Positions 26,530-34,890 of a stretch of 64,000 nucleotides of DNA are shown here, piece by piece. Origin of the DNA: CAYFPS01 sp964345075 (GTDB lineage Bacteria > CAIWAD01); NCBI GenBank assembly GCA_964345075.1, contig CAYFPS010000010.1, positions 1 through 64,000 on the forward strand. Direction: 5' to 3'. The position numbers and the translations under genes are program-made. The notes beneath the pieces are model-generated. The model saw only the letters and a list, made by a program, of their open reading frames with translations. It had not been told where the DNA came from and did no database searches. Position 1 is the first letter of the stretch. Every line of letters begins with the position of its first letter.

Positions 26530-27498
26530 ATGAGCTATCGCCAATTGCCTGTAAACGAAATGCCAAAATGGGATGAATTTGTTGATTCAACTCCTGGCGG
26601 TACTTTGTTTCACAGTTACAGATGGATGGAGCCTTTAAAGCCAGTAGTACATGTTATTGAAGATTCAAGTGGGATATGCAGCGGTCTGCTCTGTTGTCCA
26701 CGCAAACGATATGGCGTAGCCGGATTTCACCTCCCTCCCTATACACCACTCCAGGGGCCGATTGTAAGACAATCATCAAAAGCAAATTATAGCTCGGCCA
26801 TTGCAGAAGAACGAAAGTGGTTGATGAGTCTCCTAGAGAGCATTGAGGAGCCCAGCCATATCGATCTGATGATTGACTCTGAATTCGTGGACTTTCCTGC
26901 CTACGATCGAAGTGCTTTTCAATCCAGTCTATGGATTACGCACGAAGTGAATATGCCACTAGAAGCATGGATGGCTAATTTGCCATCGAACATGCGATCT
27001 AAGCTTAGAAAACTGAAATCCTCACTCGAAAAGGGCGACATTGAAATCCGCTGCAAAGGTCGTGCATCGGATATCTTGGATTTGGCAGAAGCAACATCAA
27101 GGCTAAAGAAGTACGACATGCGTCGTAGTATTCTTGAGACACTGATGCGCTCAGAGTTGGAAAATGATCTATGGAGCCCAATATCAATTGTTAAAGATGG
27201 CGAGACAATTGGCGGCTCTATTCTGTTTCACGACCACAATAGGGGATGGAATGTCGTCAACGGTGTCAGAAGAGATCTGGATGATCACCTGCGATGGACA
27301 AATGTGCTGGTGATGTATGCCTGCATCTCTTTCTGCTTTGAAACAAATCGAATCTTTGACTTCGAAGGATCACTCCTCCCTGGTGTCGAAGACTTTTACA
27401 GAATGCTGGGTGGGCGGAAGAGACTGATTGCAAGACTTCAGAAAAGCAATAACTACTTTTTTCGCCTGCTTCGCGCGGTGCAATACCTAAAAGGATGA
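26530..27498 (+). CDS. GNAT / FemAB-like (BioF2-type) acyltransferase
   Basis: ATG at 26530 (MSYRQLPVNEMPKWDEFVDS) is preferred; a TTG at 26509 is also in frame. The 322-residue protein has two stacked GNAT-like halves. The first has GGTLFHSYRWMEPLK with FHLPPYTPLQGP. The second has NMRSKLRKLKSSLEKGDIEI, ISIVKDGETIGGSILFHD, WTNVLVMYACISFCFETN and FDFEGSLLPGVEDFYRMLGG, matching BioF2-like or FemAB-like proteins. These transfer acyl or aminoacyl groups; in exopolysaccharide clusters they probably decorate amino-sugars. It follows the AsnB-like gene by 43 nt and converges on the deacetylase with a 4-nt gap. Confidence 0.8.
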   Translation: MSYRQLPVNEMPKWDEFVDSTPGGTLFHSYRWMEPLKPVVHVIEDSSGICSGLLCCPRKRYGVAGFHLPPYTPLQGPIVRQSSKANYSSAIAEERKWLMSLLESIEEPSHIDLMIDSEFVDFPAYDRSAFQSSLWITHEVNMPLEAWMANLPSNMRSKLRKLKSSLEKGDIEIRCKGRASDILDLAEATSRLKKYDMRRSILETLMRSELENDLWSPISIVKDGETIGGSILFHDHNRGWNVVNGVRRDLDDHLRWTNVLVMYACISFCFETNRIFDFEGSLLPGVEDFYRMLGGRKRLIARLQKSNNYFFRLLRAVQYLKG

Positions 27499-27502
27499 GG
27501 TT

Positions 27503-28315
27503 TCAACTGGCTTTAGCTAGCTCTTTAATAGCTTCATTATAACTGACAAATTCGATACCAGTTGAAACTAAATAGTCAATAGTACTACAGTACCAACTTT
27601 TCCAGTCCAAAAATGAATCATCAAAATAGCTATCGTGAAAATTGAGGCTCATATAAGACACATCATCAGAAATCAACTTATCTATCTGCTCCTTTGTTGC
27701 CTGGAATGCAGACTTAGCACTTTGACTTTGGTATCTCTTTCCGTTAAGTAAATACCAGCCATCCATGATATGTAAAGGAAACACCCACATTGAGTTATTG
27801 AAAAGATATGCTGAGCCAAGCCCTGCTTTTGTTGTATCGAACTTATAGCCTATTTCTGAAAGCAAATTCAACGTAGTTTCATTTTGTCGCAGATAGTGCA
27901 TTCGAATTCCGAAATCATCCGTAGATAGAGCGTCTGCAAATCTATCGTACTCTATTTTCATCATCCCAGGATCATCAAAGCAAATTCCATGAATTCCAAT
28001 TTCACAATCACAACTTGACAAACGTTTTACCCATTTTGATGCTTCCTTATGAGAATAAGAAAGCCCTACACCTTGATTCATAGCAATAAAAAAAGTTGGC
28101 CGTATTCCATTCTGATTATCATATTCAAGCAGCTCCAGTATTTGTTCGCGCTTGTTTCGGAATATGTTCTTTAACCTCAAATAGATTTGATAGGTATTAA
28201 TATGACCTTTGTATTTTTCCAACAGCATCCTGACCAAGTATTTAGGAACAATTCCGTCATTCCAGTGCTCCAAAAAGCCAAAATGATCCACATCGTGTGA
28301 GACAATAACTTTCAT
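27503..28315 (-). CDS. Polysaccharide deacetylase-like protein (CE4/NodB fold)
   Basis: A 270-residue protein that starts directly with the first metal motif (MKVIVSHDVDHFGF, HDVD), has CEIGIHGICFDD as the second motif and RMHYLRQNE later, with SLNFHDSYFDDSF near the end. The order fits a family 4 esterase that removes N-acetyl groups with a metal ion. There is no signal peptide, so it would act in the cytoplasm on nucleotide- or lipid-linked sugars. The gene is among the most AT-rich of the window. It starts 6 nt after the stop of the upstream glycosyltransferase (28322). Confidence 0.78.
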   Translation of the reverse strand: MKVIVSHDVDHFGFLEHWNDGIVPKYLVRMLLEKYKGHINTYQIYLRLKNIFRNKREQILELLEYDNQNGIRPTFFIAMNQGVGLSYSHKEASKWVKRLSSCDCEIGIHGICFDDPGMMKIEYDRFADALSTDDFGIRMHYLRQNETTLNLLSEIGYKFDTTKAGLGSAYLFNNSMWVFPLHIMDGWYLLNGKRYQSQSAKSAFQATKEQIDKLISDDVSYMSLNFHDSYFDDSFLDWKSWYCSTIDYLVSTGIEFVSYNEAIKELAKAS

Positions 28316-28321
28316 ATCCCG

Positions 28322-29563
28322 CTATCTGCTCCTTGCAAAAATCTCATTCAACATTTTCTCGGCCAGTCCATCGACTCGATGCGTCGCAAGCACGAAGTTA
28401 CGCGCATTCAGACCTAGTTGATCTGATTCCTCCCGGGACAAGGACGCCAATTCCTGAATAGCATTCGCCAGCGTCTCTGGATTTTCAGAAGGAACAGTGC
28501 GACCGCATTGTGCTTCTTCGATAGGGTCGTTTCCTGCTTCAATGCCATTGATGATAGGCTTAGCTGCCATCATGTAGTCAAAAATCTTGTTGGGACTAAT
28601 GCCAAATCGAAAGAGCGGTTGCCGCTGCAAGCCAATGTAAAGGATGTCCAGCTCCTGCAGCGCAGCGGGCACTTGACGCTTGGGAACAGGTGGCAGGAAC
28701 AGAACCTTGTCGCCAAGACCCTTGCTTTCAGCCAACTCAATCAATGCCTGTTTGTCAGGGCCTCCGCCGATCAGGACAAAGCCAACAGCACTGTCATCGA
28801 CCCGCTCAGCTGCTTCAAGTAAGGTATGCAGCGCATTTGCCAGACCATGCGAACCAAGGTATCCAACAAGACGCTGTTTCCTGCCTCGCATTTCCGAAAT
28901 GGCTGCTTTGTGTTCTTCATTCAGCGCTTCGGCATTCGCATCCCACTCATCAGTATCTATGCCGTTAGGGACATAACAGAACTTCTTTTCCTCAAGCCCA
29001 TGCTCGCGCATGTGGTCAAATGCTGCTGGCAGCAACGACACACAAACATCGCAGTGCCGATACGCGAAGTTCTCCGCCCACTGCATGACTCTTATCATGG
29101 GGTGGCCGGGAGACATTCCTCCAAGTTCGATTGGCGAAAGGGGCCAAAGGTCATGCACTTCATAGCAAAGCCTCGCACCGCAAAGTCGGGCAATCAACCA
29201 TGCCGGGATATTGTCCAGCGGGTAAGTGGAAGAGGCGATCACAACTTTAGGGCGTTCGATGAAAACCAGCCAGGGCAGTAAAAGAATCAACCACAGCAAA
29301 AAGCTCATCATGTTTATGATTCGCAAAATGTTGTTGGATGTATAGGCTGGCGTCCAGCACCAACTGTACTTGATTCCATCAAGTAGCTCGGTTAGAAAGG
29401 GCCAGTCAAGCTTGGGATTGTTGGCTCGCACATGCGAATGTGAGGCGGCAAGAATTCGCACTTCATTCCCCATGCGAACCCACTCACGGCAAAAGTAGTA
29501 CGGGCGGAATTCCATGCCATGACGAGGTGATCCGGCATAATGGTTGATCAGCAGAATGCGCAT
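28322..29563 (-). CDS. Glycosyltransferase family 4 (WbuB-like)
   Basis: ATG at 29563 (MRILLINHYAGSPRHGMEFRPYYF) sits one base after the stop of the WecB-like gene; the in-frame TTG at 29578 lies inside that gene. The 413-residue product is a GT4 transferase of the type that adds aminosugars in O-antigen loci. It has a membrane-contact helix (LLWLILLLPWLVFI), CYEVHDLWPLSPIELGG, FCYVPNGIDTDEW, LVGYLGSHGLANAL and RFGISPNKIFDYMMAAKPII. The order WecB, then this transferase suggests the donor may be the UDP-ManNAc-type sugar made next door (inferred). Confidence 0.88.
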   Translation of the reverse strand: MRILLINHYAGSPRHGMEFRPYYFCREWVRMGNEVRILAASHSHVRANNPKLDWPFLTELLDGIKYSWCWTPAYTSNNILRIINMMSFLLWLILLLPWLVFIERPKVVIASSTYPLDNIPAWLIARLCGARLCYEVHDLWPLSPIELGGMSPGHPMIRVMQWAENFAYRHCDVCVSLLPAAFDHMREHGLEEKKFCYVPNGIDTDEWDANAEALNEEHKAAISEMRGRKQRLVGYLGSHGLANALHTLLEAAERVDDSAVGFVLIGGGPDKQALIELAESKGLGDKVLFLPPVPKRQVPAALQELDILYIGLQRQPLFRFGISPNKIFDYMMAAKPIINGIEAGNDPIEEAQCGRTVPSENPETLANAIQELASLSREESDQLGLNARNFVLATHRVDGLAEKMLNEIFARSR

Positions 29564-29564
29564 T

Positions 29565-30671
29565 TCAGGATGAACCAATCAAATTTTGCACCAGATCAGC
29601 GCAGCGCTTTGCAGCATCGCCACTTCCGTAAAGTTCCTGCCAGGGTGGTAGGGAGTCAGCACTCTGATCCAGTGCATTGCGCAAACCTGTTATGAGGTCA
29701 GCATTGGGCACTGGAGCAAGCAAGCGATTCCAACCTGCTTCAAGTAATTCAACCCACTCGGTCTCTGTTCTGAGTGTGACACAGGGAACCCGATGAAAGT
29801 AGGCCTCCTTTTGCAGGCCACCGGAGTCTGTCACCACCAGCTTTGCGTTTCGTGTAAGATCGAGCATGTCCAGATAGCCGACTGGATCAATCAGCTCGAC
29901 CTGTCCCATGTCGTATCCGCCTTCAGTGAGCATTTTTCGTGTTCGCGGGTGAATGGGAACAATAACCCTGAGGTCTTTCGCAATTGCCCTTAGCGCTGCA
30001 AGGATTTGCTCAAGTCGCTCTGGATGATCTGTGTTCTCTGCCCTGTGAATTGTTCCCAGAAGAAAGTCCTTTGCATTAAGCCCCAATTCAGAGCATTTCC
30101 GGGCGTTATGGTCTGCCAGATCTGCGGCAAACAGTGCGATATCGTACATGACATCGCCGACCATATGGACTGCCCCCTGATCAACGCCTTCACTTTTCAA
30201 GTGCTCAACTGCAACTTGGGTAGGGGCGAGCAACAAGTCAGAAACATGATCTGTCAAAACACGATTGATCTCTTCTGGCATTTCGCGGTTGAAGCTTCGT
30301 AAACCTGCTTCAACATGCACAACCGGGATCTTCAGCTTCGCTGCTGCCAAAGCACCGGCCAATGTGGAATTTGTGTCACCATATACCAGTAACGCATCCA
30401 CCGAATTATCCAACAGCACAGCCTCGATTTCAGTCAGCATCTTGCCTGTTTGCGCTCCATGAAGACCAGAGCCAATGCCAAGTGAAATCTCAGGTGTGGG
30501 AATCTGAAGCTCCTTGAAGAAGATGTCAGACATGTTTTGATCATAATGCTGGCCAGTGTGAATCAGCAGCTCACTACAGCCTGATTGATCACGCCAGACT
30601 TTTGAAAATGCCGCAGCCTTTACAAACTGCGGACGGGCGCCAACGACAGTTGCAATACGAAAAGTGCTCAC
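29565..30671 (-). CDS. wecB: UDP-N-acetylglucosamine 2-epimerase family (WecB/WbpI-like), copy 1
   Basis: A 368-residue non-hydrolysing UDP-sugar 2-epimerase. Motifs: ATVVGARPQFVKAAAF, HTGQHYDQNMSDIFF, VYGDTNSTLAGALAA, VHVEAGLRSFNREMPEEINR, LGTIHRAENTD, PIHPRTRKML and VTDSGGLQKEAYF. It could make UDP-ManNAc from UDP-GlcNAc, or invert C2 of the diacetamido sugar as WbpI does; neighbours WbpE, WbpD and WbpB make the second plausible. A paralogue with the same motifs but clearly different sequence is at 35854-36945. This copy has no GTGATAC motif, unlike the WbpE gene next to it, so the island boundary probably lies near 30.7-31.5 kb. Confidence 0.9.
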   Translation of the reverse strand: MSTFRIATVVGARPQFVKAAAFSKVWRDQSGCSELLIHTGQHYDQNMSDIFFKELQIPTPEISLGIGSGLHGAQTGKMLTEIEAVLLDNSVDALLVYGDTNSTLAGALAAAKLKIPVVHVEAGLRSFNREMPEEINRVLTDHVSDLLLAPTQVAVEHLKSEGVDQGAVHMVGDVMYDIALFAADLADHNARKCSELGLNAKDFLLGTIHRAENTDHPERLEQILAALRAIAKDLRVIVPIHPRTRKMLTEGGYDMGQVELIDPVGYLDMLDLTRNAKLVVTDSGGLQKEAYFHRVPCVTLRTETEWVELLEAGWNRLLAPVPNADLITGLRNALDQSADSLPPWQELYGSGDAAKRCADLVQNLIGSS

Positions 30672-30686
30672 TAGTCTTCCCCGGCT

Positions 30687-31847
30687 TTACTTCACAAACT
30701 CCGCTACCGCCGCGACCACTTCCTGCAGCTGCGCGTCCGTCAGTTCAGGATAGATCGGTATTGCAATGCTCTGCCTGGCGGCTGTTTCACTGATGGCAAA
30801 ATCACCCGTTTTGTAAGCCAGATAGGCAAAGCAGTCCTGCTCATGGAAGGGAACTGGATAGTAGACTTCATTACCAATGCCACGCTCCGTCAGAAAGGCG
30901 CGCAGCTCGTCACGACGGTCGACACGCAGCACAAACTGATTGTAGATGTGCCGGTCTCCGGGCCTTTTCCAGGGCAGAATCAGCCCCTTGCGACCGCTCA
31001 TGTCCAGCGTCTGCGGATCACAATCAGCAGCGTCAATGACCACACCGGCCTGCGTGAACAACTCACGGTAACGTGCGGCATTCGCCTGCCTGCTTTCCGT
31101 CCAGCTGTCCAGGTGGGGCAGTTTGACATTCAGCACGGCTGCCTGAATGGCATCGAGCCGGAAGTTTCCACCAATCACTCGGTGGTAATACTTGGGCTTG
31201 CCGCCATGTACGCGCAGAATCTGCAATCTGGCAGCAAGCTCGTCACTTTGTGTTACAACCATGCCACCGTCGCCGGCACCACCCAGATTCTTGCTGGGGA
31301 AAAAGCTGTAACAGCCATAGTCGCCCATGCTGCCTGCCGGTCGGCCCTGATAGGCGGTACCTATGGCCTGGGCGCCGTCTTCAATCACGTGGATTTTGTG
31401 AGCGCGAGCAATCTCCAGAATGGGATCCATGTCCGCACACTGCCCGTAAAGGTGAACGGGAATGATGGCTTTCGTTCTGGGTGTGATCGCCTTCTCCAGC
31501 GCTGCCGGATCCAGATTGAAGCTTTTAGCCTCGATCTCGGCGAAAACGGGCGTCGCGCCAACCCGTGATACACAGCCAGCCGTCGCAAAAAAGCTGTAAG
31601 GCGGCGTGATCACTTCGTCACCCGGGCCAATACCGGCAGCCATCAGGGCAATCAGCAGGGCATCTGTTCCAGAAGACACGCCAATGGCATGAGTTGTCTG
31701 TGTGTAGTCGCAGATCGACTTCTCCAGCGCCTGCACTTCGGGCCCCAGAATAAAGTACTGCGATTCCATCACGCGTATCACGGCTTCGTTCAATTCGTCC
31801 TTGAGCGTGGCGTATTGCGCCTTCAGATCAAGCAGTGGAACTCCCAT
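30687..31847 (-). CDS. wbpE: UDP-3-keto-GlcNAcA aminotransferase (WbpE-like, DegT family)
   Basis: A 386-residue PLP enzyme. It begins VPLLDLKAQYATLKDELN with YFILGPEVQALEK, the N-terminus typical of WbpE-like C3 aminotransferases, followed by GVSSGTDALLIALMA, VIEDGAQAIGT and the PLP lysine in FFPSKNLGGAGDGG (about residue 185). It would transfer an amino group to C3 of UDP-3-keto-GlcNAcA, the product of WbpB (33.7 kb). Its start overlaps the last base of the WbpD-like gene (31847), showing translational coupling. Two GTGATAC motifs are in its 5' half. Confidence 0.88.
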   Translation of the reverse strand: MGVPLLDLKAQYATLKDELNEAVIRVMESQYFILGPEVQALEKSICDYTQTTHAIGVSSGTDALLIALMAAGIGPGDEVITPPYSFFATAGCVSRVGATPVFAEIEAKSFNLDPAALEKAITPRTKAIIPVHLYGQCADMDPILEIARAHKIHVIEDGAQAIGTAYQGRPAGSMGDYGCYSFFPSKNLGGAGDGGMVVTQSDELAARLQILRVHGGKPKYYHRVIGGNFRLDAIQAAVLNVKLPHLDSWTESRQANAARYRELFTQAGVVIDAADCDPQTLDMSGRKGLILPWKRPGDRHIYNQFVLRVDRRDELRAFLTERGIGNEVYYPVPFHEQDCFAYLAYKTGDFAISETAARQSIAIPIYPELTDAQLQEVVAAVAEFVK

Positions 31848-32536
31848 CAGTCCTCCGGATTGGCTGTCAAATGACTGCCATGAACAAGATCATCGTAATA
31901 GCTGCCACCCTGCCTCAAGTCATCCGGCAGTGGCGCTTCCTCATCAAAATCAAGACAACGCATTTGTCCGGCTTCGTTCAGCTGATAGCGAATCCTGGTT
32001 TCCGGACAGCGGTAGATTCCCTCGGCATCCGGGTCCTTCAGCGGCAAGCCGTGTCGGCTCACCCAGCCAATCTGTTTGGCAGGAACGCCAACCATCATCG
32101 CGTAATCAGGTACATCCTTTACCACCACGCTGCCGCTGCCAATAAAGCAGTAGCGGCCAAGTTCGATTCCACAGACGATCGTGGCATTGGCTCCAACAGA
32201 AGCACCGCGGCGGATGATGGTGGTTTCATAGAGGCTGTGTCGATTGATCTCGCTGCGCGGATTGGTCACATTGGTCAGCACGCAGGAAGGCCCAAGAAAG
32301 ACATAGTCCTCGATGACCAGCCCGGTATAGATGCTGACATTGTTCTGCACCTTGACGCCGTTGCCGATGAGCACGCCGCCATCGATGTTGCAGTTCTGCC
32401 CGAAGACGCAGTTTTCGCCAATCTTCGCGCCTTTCATCACATGGCTGTAATGCCAGATTTTTGTGCCCGCGCCGATTTCACAGGGCTCATCGACAAAGGC
32501 GGTTGGATGGGCAAACCAGGTCTTTGTGCCTTCCAT
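31847..32536 (-). CDS. wbpD: UDP-diamino-uronate N-acetyltransferase (WbpD-like, left-handed beta-helix)
   Basis: A 229-residue protein. About residues 10-165 are hexapeptide repeats (IGAGTKIWHYSHVMKGAKIG, VFGQNCNIDGGVLIGNGVKV, VFLGPSCVLTNVTNPRSEI) forming a left-handed beta-helix with the WbpD loop NPRSEINR. The tail (165-229) is an extra acidic extension beginning WVSRHGLPL. The family acetylates the C3 amino group using acetyl-CoA. It is coupled to WbpE by a one-base overlap. It may also be the only candidate in the window to replace the missing PglD-type acetyltransferase of the PglF/PglE route, though sequence type argues for the WbpD role. Confidence 0.87.
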   Translation of the reverse strand: MEGTKTWFAHPTAFVDEPCEIGAGTKIWHYSHVMKGAKIGENCVFGQNCNIDGGVLIGNGVKVQNNVSIYTGLVIEDYVFLGPSCVLTNVTNPRSEINRHSLYETTIIRRGASVGANATIVCGIELGRYCFIGSGSVVVKDVPDYAMMVGVPAKQIGWVSRHGLPLKDPDAEGIYRCPETRIRYQLNEAGQMRCLDFDEEAPLPDDLRQGGSYYDDLVHGSHLTANPED

Positions 32537-32548
32537 GCAATCTCCTGC

Positions 32549-33646
32549 TTAAGAGGCGTTCGTGCGCCTTAATACTCGCTCTGCTTCACCTGCTACACGT
32601 TCCGCCAGCACCCGTGAACTGGTCCACTTGCCACCGAAAATGTGCAGCGAACGGCCGTGCCACTCCAGTTCGTACTCGCGCGTTGTCTTGCCGGGATCCT
32701 TTGACCCGCTATCAAACAGCGGACGCAAGCCTGCAAAGGTATCAAGGATATCGTCACGGTCAAGGGCATCCTGAAGATAATGGTTATGAACGGCCAGCAG
32801 ATAATCGACTTCCGCCTGTGAGCAGCTGATGGAGTCGTCAAGCTCCTGCCTGACTTCCGTAGTGCCAATCAGGGCTTTTCCCTTCCAGGGCAGCAAAAAG
32901 CAGATGCGCTGCTCATCAGGCACCTGCAGAAAAAGCCCTTGCTGACAGGGCCTGTCCACCACCAGATGACTTCCCCGCACCAGGTCCAGCTTGCTGGGTG
33001 ATACAACACCCGCAGTGTCCATCAGTATGCGCGCCCATGGGCCGGCGGCGTTGATCACAAGGTCGCCCTGTATCACATCGGAACCAACATGTACACTGCC
33101 ATTTGAATTGATGCGATCGACAGGACTGTGTTCAACAAGCCTGGCACCTGCCTCTCTGGCGCGCTCGGCCGCCCAAAGACCGAGCTTATGGTCATCCATC
33201 TGCGCATCGTAAAACAGGAAAGCGCCGCGGAGCCCGTCCGGTTTAAGCTGTGGACATCTCTCAGCCACCTCGGGAGCAGAGAGCCATTGGTGCGGGGCAA
33301 TGTTCTTCTGGCCAGCCAGACGATCATAGAGCCAGAGCCCCAGCCTGACAAGCCATGGGCCACGCTTATGATCGTGATACACGGGAAGCAGCAAGGGTAT
33401 TGGTGATACAAGTTCGGGGGCATGCTCAAGCCACCAGGCCCGCTCATGAAGGCTTTCACGCACCAGTCTGAACTCACGGTTTTCCAGATAACGGAGACCA
33501 CCGTGAATCAATTTGGTAGAGGCACTGCTGGTTGCGGACATCAGTGTATCACGCTCAAAGAGCTGCACATCGTGCCCGCGTCTGGCCAGACTCCACGCGG
33601 ACATCACGCCATTGATGCCGCCGCCGACGATCAGTATGTGTGACAC
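32549..33646 (-). CDS. FAD-dependent glycerol-3-phosphate dehydrogenase-like oxidase, short form (GlpD-like)
   Basis: A 365-residue DAO-fold protein. The FAD site is HILIVGGGINGVMSAWSLARRG; GlpD-type motifs follow (SASTKLIHGGLRYLENREF, DGLRGAFLFYDAQMDD, VINAAGPWA, LVRGSHLVVDRP, LPWKGKALIGTTEV, FAGLRPLF). It stops soon after HIFGGKWTSSRVLAE and therefore lacks the C-terminal DAO_C domain of full-length GlpD (about 500 residues). It lies in the middle of the wbp-type genes, 12 nt before WbpD. It could serve glycerol-phosphate metabolism or oxidise a sugar phosphate of the glycan. The gene holds an unusual cluster of five GTGATAC motifs. Confidence 0.8.
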   Translation of the reverse strand: MSHILIVGGGINGVMSAWSLARRGHDVQLFERDTLMSATSSASTKLIHGGLRYLENREFRLVRESLHERAWWLEHAPELVSPIPLLLPVYHDHKRGPWLVRLGLWLYDRLAGQKNIAPHQWLSAPEVAERCPQLKPDGLRGAFLFYDAQMDDHKLGLWAAERAREAGARLVEHSPVDRINSNGSVHVGSDVIQGDLVINAAGPWARILMDTAGVVSPSKLDLVRGSHLVVDRPCQQGLFLQVPDEQRICFLLPWKGKALIGTTEVRQELDDSISCSQAEVDYLLAVHNHYLQDALDRDDILDTFAGLRPLFDSGSKDPGKTTREYELEWHGRSLHIFGGKWTSSRVLAERVAGEAERVLRRTNAS

Positions 33647-33655
33647 AGGGCTGGA

Positions 33656-34717
33656 TCAGTACTCAAGCGGAAGGCTGACTTTTACACCATCGCGCGCGCT
33701 GCGGTAGGCTGCAATCAGCAGCTCAAGCGAGCGCAGGCCTTCCCGGCCATCCGTCTCGGCTTCCGCATCGCCGCGCAGGGTCTTGATCACATTGTCGTAA
33801 TACAAAGGATGGCCGAATCCGTAGACACTGGTCGTTTCGTAGTTGGCATTCTTGACCTGTTCGTCTTCCGGTTGCTGATCTTCAAACTCCCAGTTCTGAA
33901 TCTCGTTAACCGCCATTCCACCGATGCGGACGGTTCCTTTTTCACCAAGAATGGTGATGGAGCCTTCAAGATTCTTCGGGTAGGTCAGCATGGTGACATT
34001 CATCGTACCCAAGGCACCGTTGCGCCATTTGACAGCCATCACGCCCGTGTCCTCGACTTCAATGTTGCGAGCCAGCGTGGCGGTATAGGCATAAACGCTT
34101 TCAACCGGGCCGATCAGCCATTCGATCAGGTCCACATAATGGCTGGCCTGATTCATGAAAGCGCCGCCGTCAAATTCCCATGTGCCGCGCCAGGCTGCCT
34201 GATCGTAGTAAGACTGCGGGCGGGTCCAGAAGACATTCAGGTTGACCGTGTAGATGCGGCCGAAGCGCTTCTTTCGAACGGCTTCCTTAAGCAGCTGCAG
34301 GGTCGCATTGCGCCTGTTCTGCTTGACAATGAACAAGCGAAGCTTTTCCTGATCGAAAGCCTGAACCATTCGCTTGCCATCGGCCCAGGAGGTGGCCATG
34401 GGCTTTTCACTCATCACATGGCGACCGGCGTGGGCAGCAAGAATGCCCTGATCGGGATGCAGCCCGCTGGGCGTGCAGAGCACAATGATATCCGCGTCCG
34501 ACTTTTCTAGAAGTTCTTCCAGACTGGAATAGCCGGGCACATTGTAGGCATCGGTTGCGGCCTTCAGGGCAGCCTTGTCGTTGTCGCAGACGGCTACCAG
34601 CTTGGCATCCTGACTGTGCTGCTCGATTGCGCCAAAGTGATTCTTTGAGATTCGTCCGCAACCGACAACGGCAAAACGAATTTTGCGGCCGGTAATGGTT
34701 TCTGCTGCGCGATACAT
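33656..34717 (-). CDS. wbpB: UDP-GlcNAcA 3-dehydrogenase (WbpB-like, Gfo/Idh/MocA family)
   Basis: A 353-residue NAD-dependent oxidoreductase. N-terminal IRFAVVGCGRISKNHFGAI; DADIIVLCTPSGLHPDQG; active-site EKPMATSWADGKRM with the conserved EKP; C-terminal WDxG-type substrate region TWEFDGGAFMNQASHYVDL and EDTGVMAVKWRNGALG. It oxidises C3 of UDP-GlcNAcA, handing a 3-keto sugar to WbpE. First gene of the minus-strand wbp run (WbpB, GlpD-like, WbpD, WbpE, WecB), reading away from the epimerase gene across the control region 34718-34890. Confidence 0.88.
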   Translation of the reverse strand: MYRAAETITGRKIRFAVVGCGRISKNHFGAIEQHSQDAKLVAVCDNDKAALKAATDAYNVPGYSSLEELLEKSDADIIVLCTPSGLHPDQGILAAHAGRHVMSEKPMATSWADGKRMVQAFDQEKLRLFIVKQNRRNATLQLLKEAVRKKRFGRIYTVNLNVFWTRPQSYYDQAAWRGTWEFDGGAFMNQASHYVDLIEWLIGPVESVYAYTATLARNIEVEDTGVMAVKWRNGALGTMNVTMLTYPKNLEGSITILGEKGTVRIGGMAVNEIQNWEFEDQQPEDEQVKNANYETTSVYGFGHPLYYDNVIKTLRGDAEAETDGREGLRSLELLIAAYRSARDGVKVSLPLEY

Positions 34718-34890
34718 TCAAGCTCCCTTGTGCAATTCAAATCATTGCTTTCTAAGTTGATCCTTTTGCAAGCGAGTTGCAATGGAAGAACCGTGCCAAT
34801 TGAGACTGGGTATCGGCAGAAACTTTGCCCGATTCACTATTGATGCCCTCTCTTGATGCCGATGTTCAGTCGAAAATGCAGGAAAGAAGT

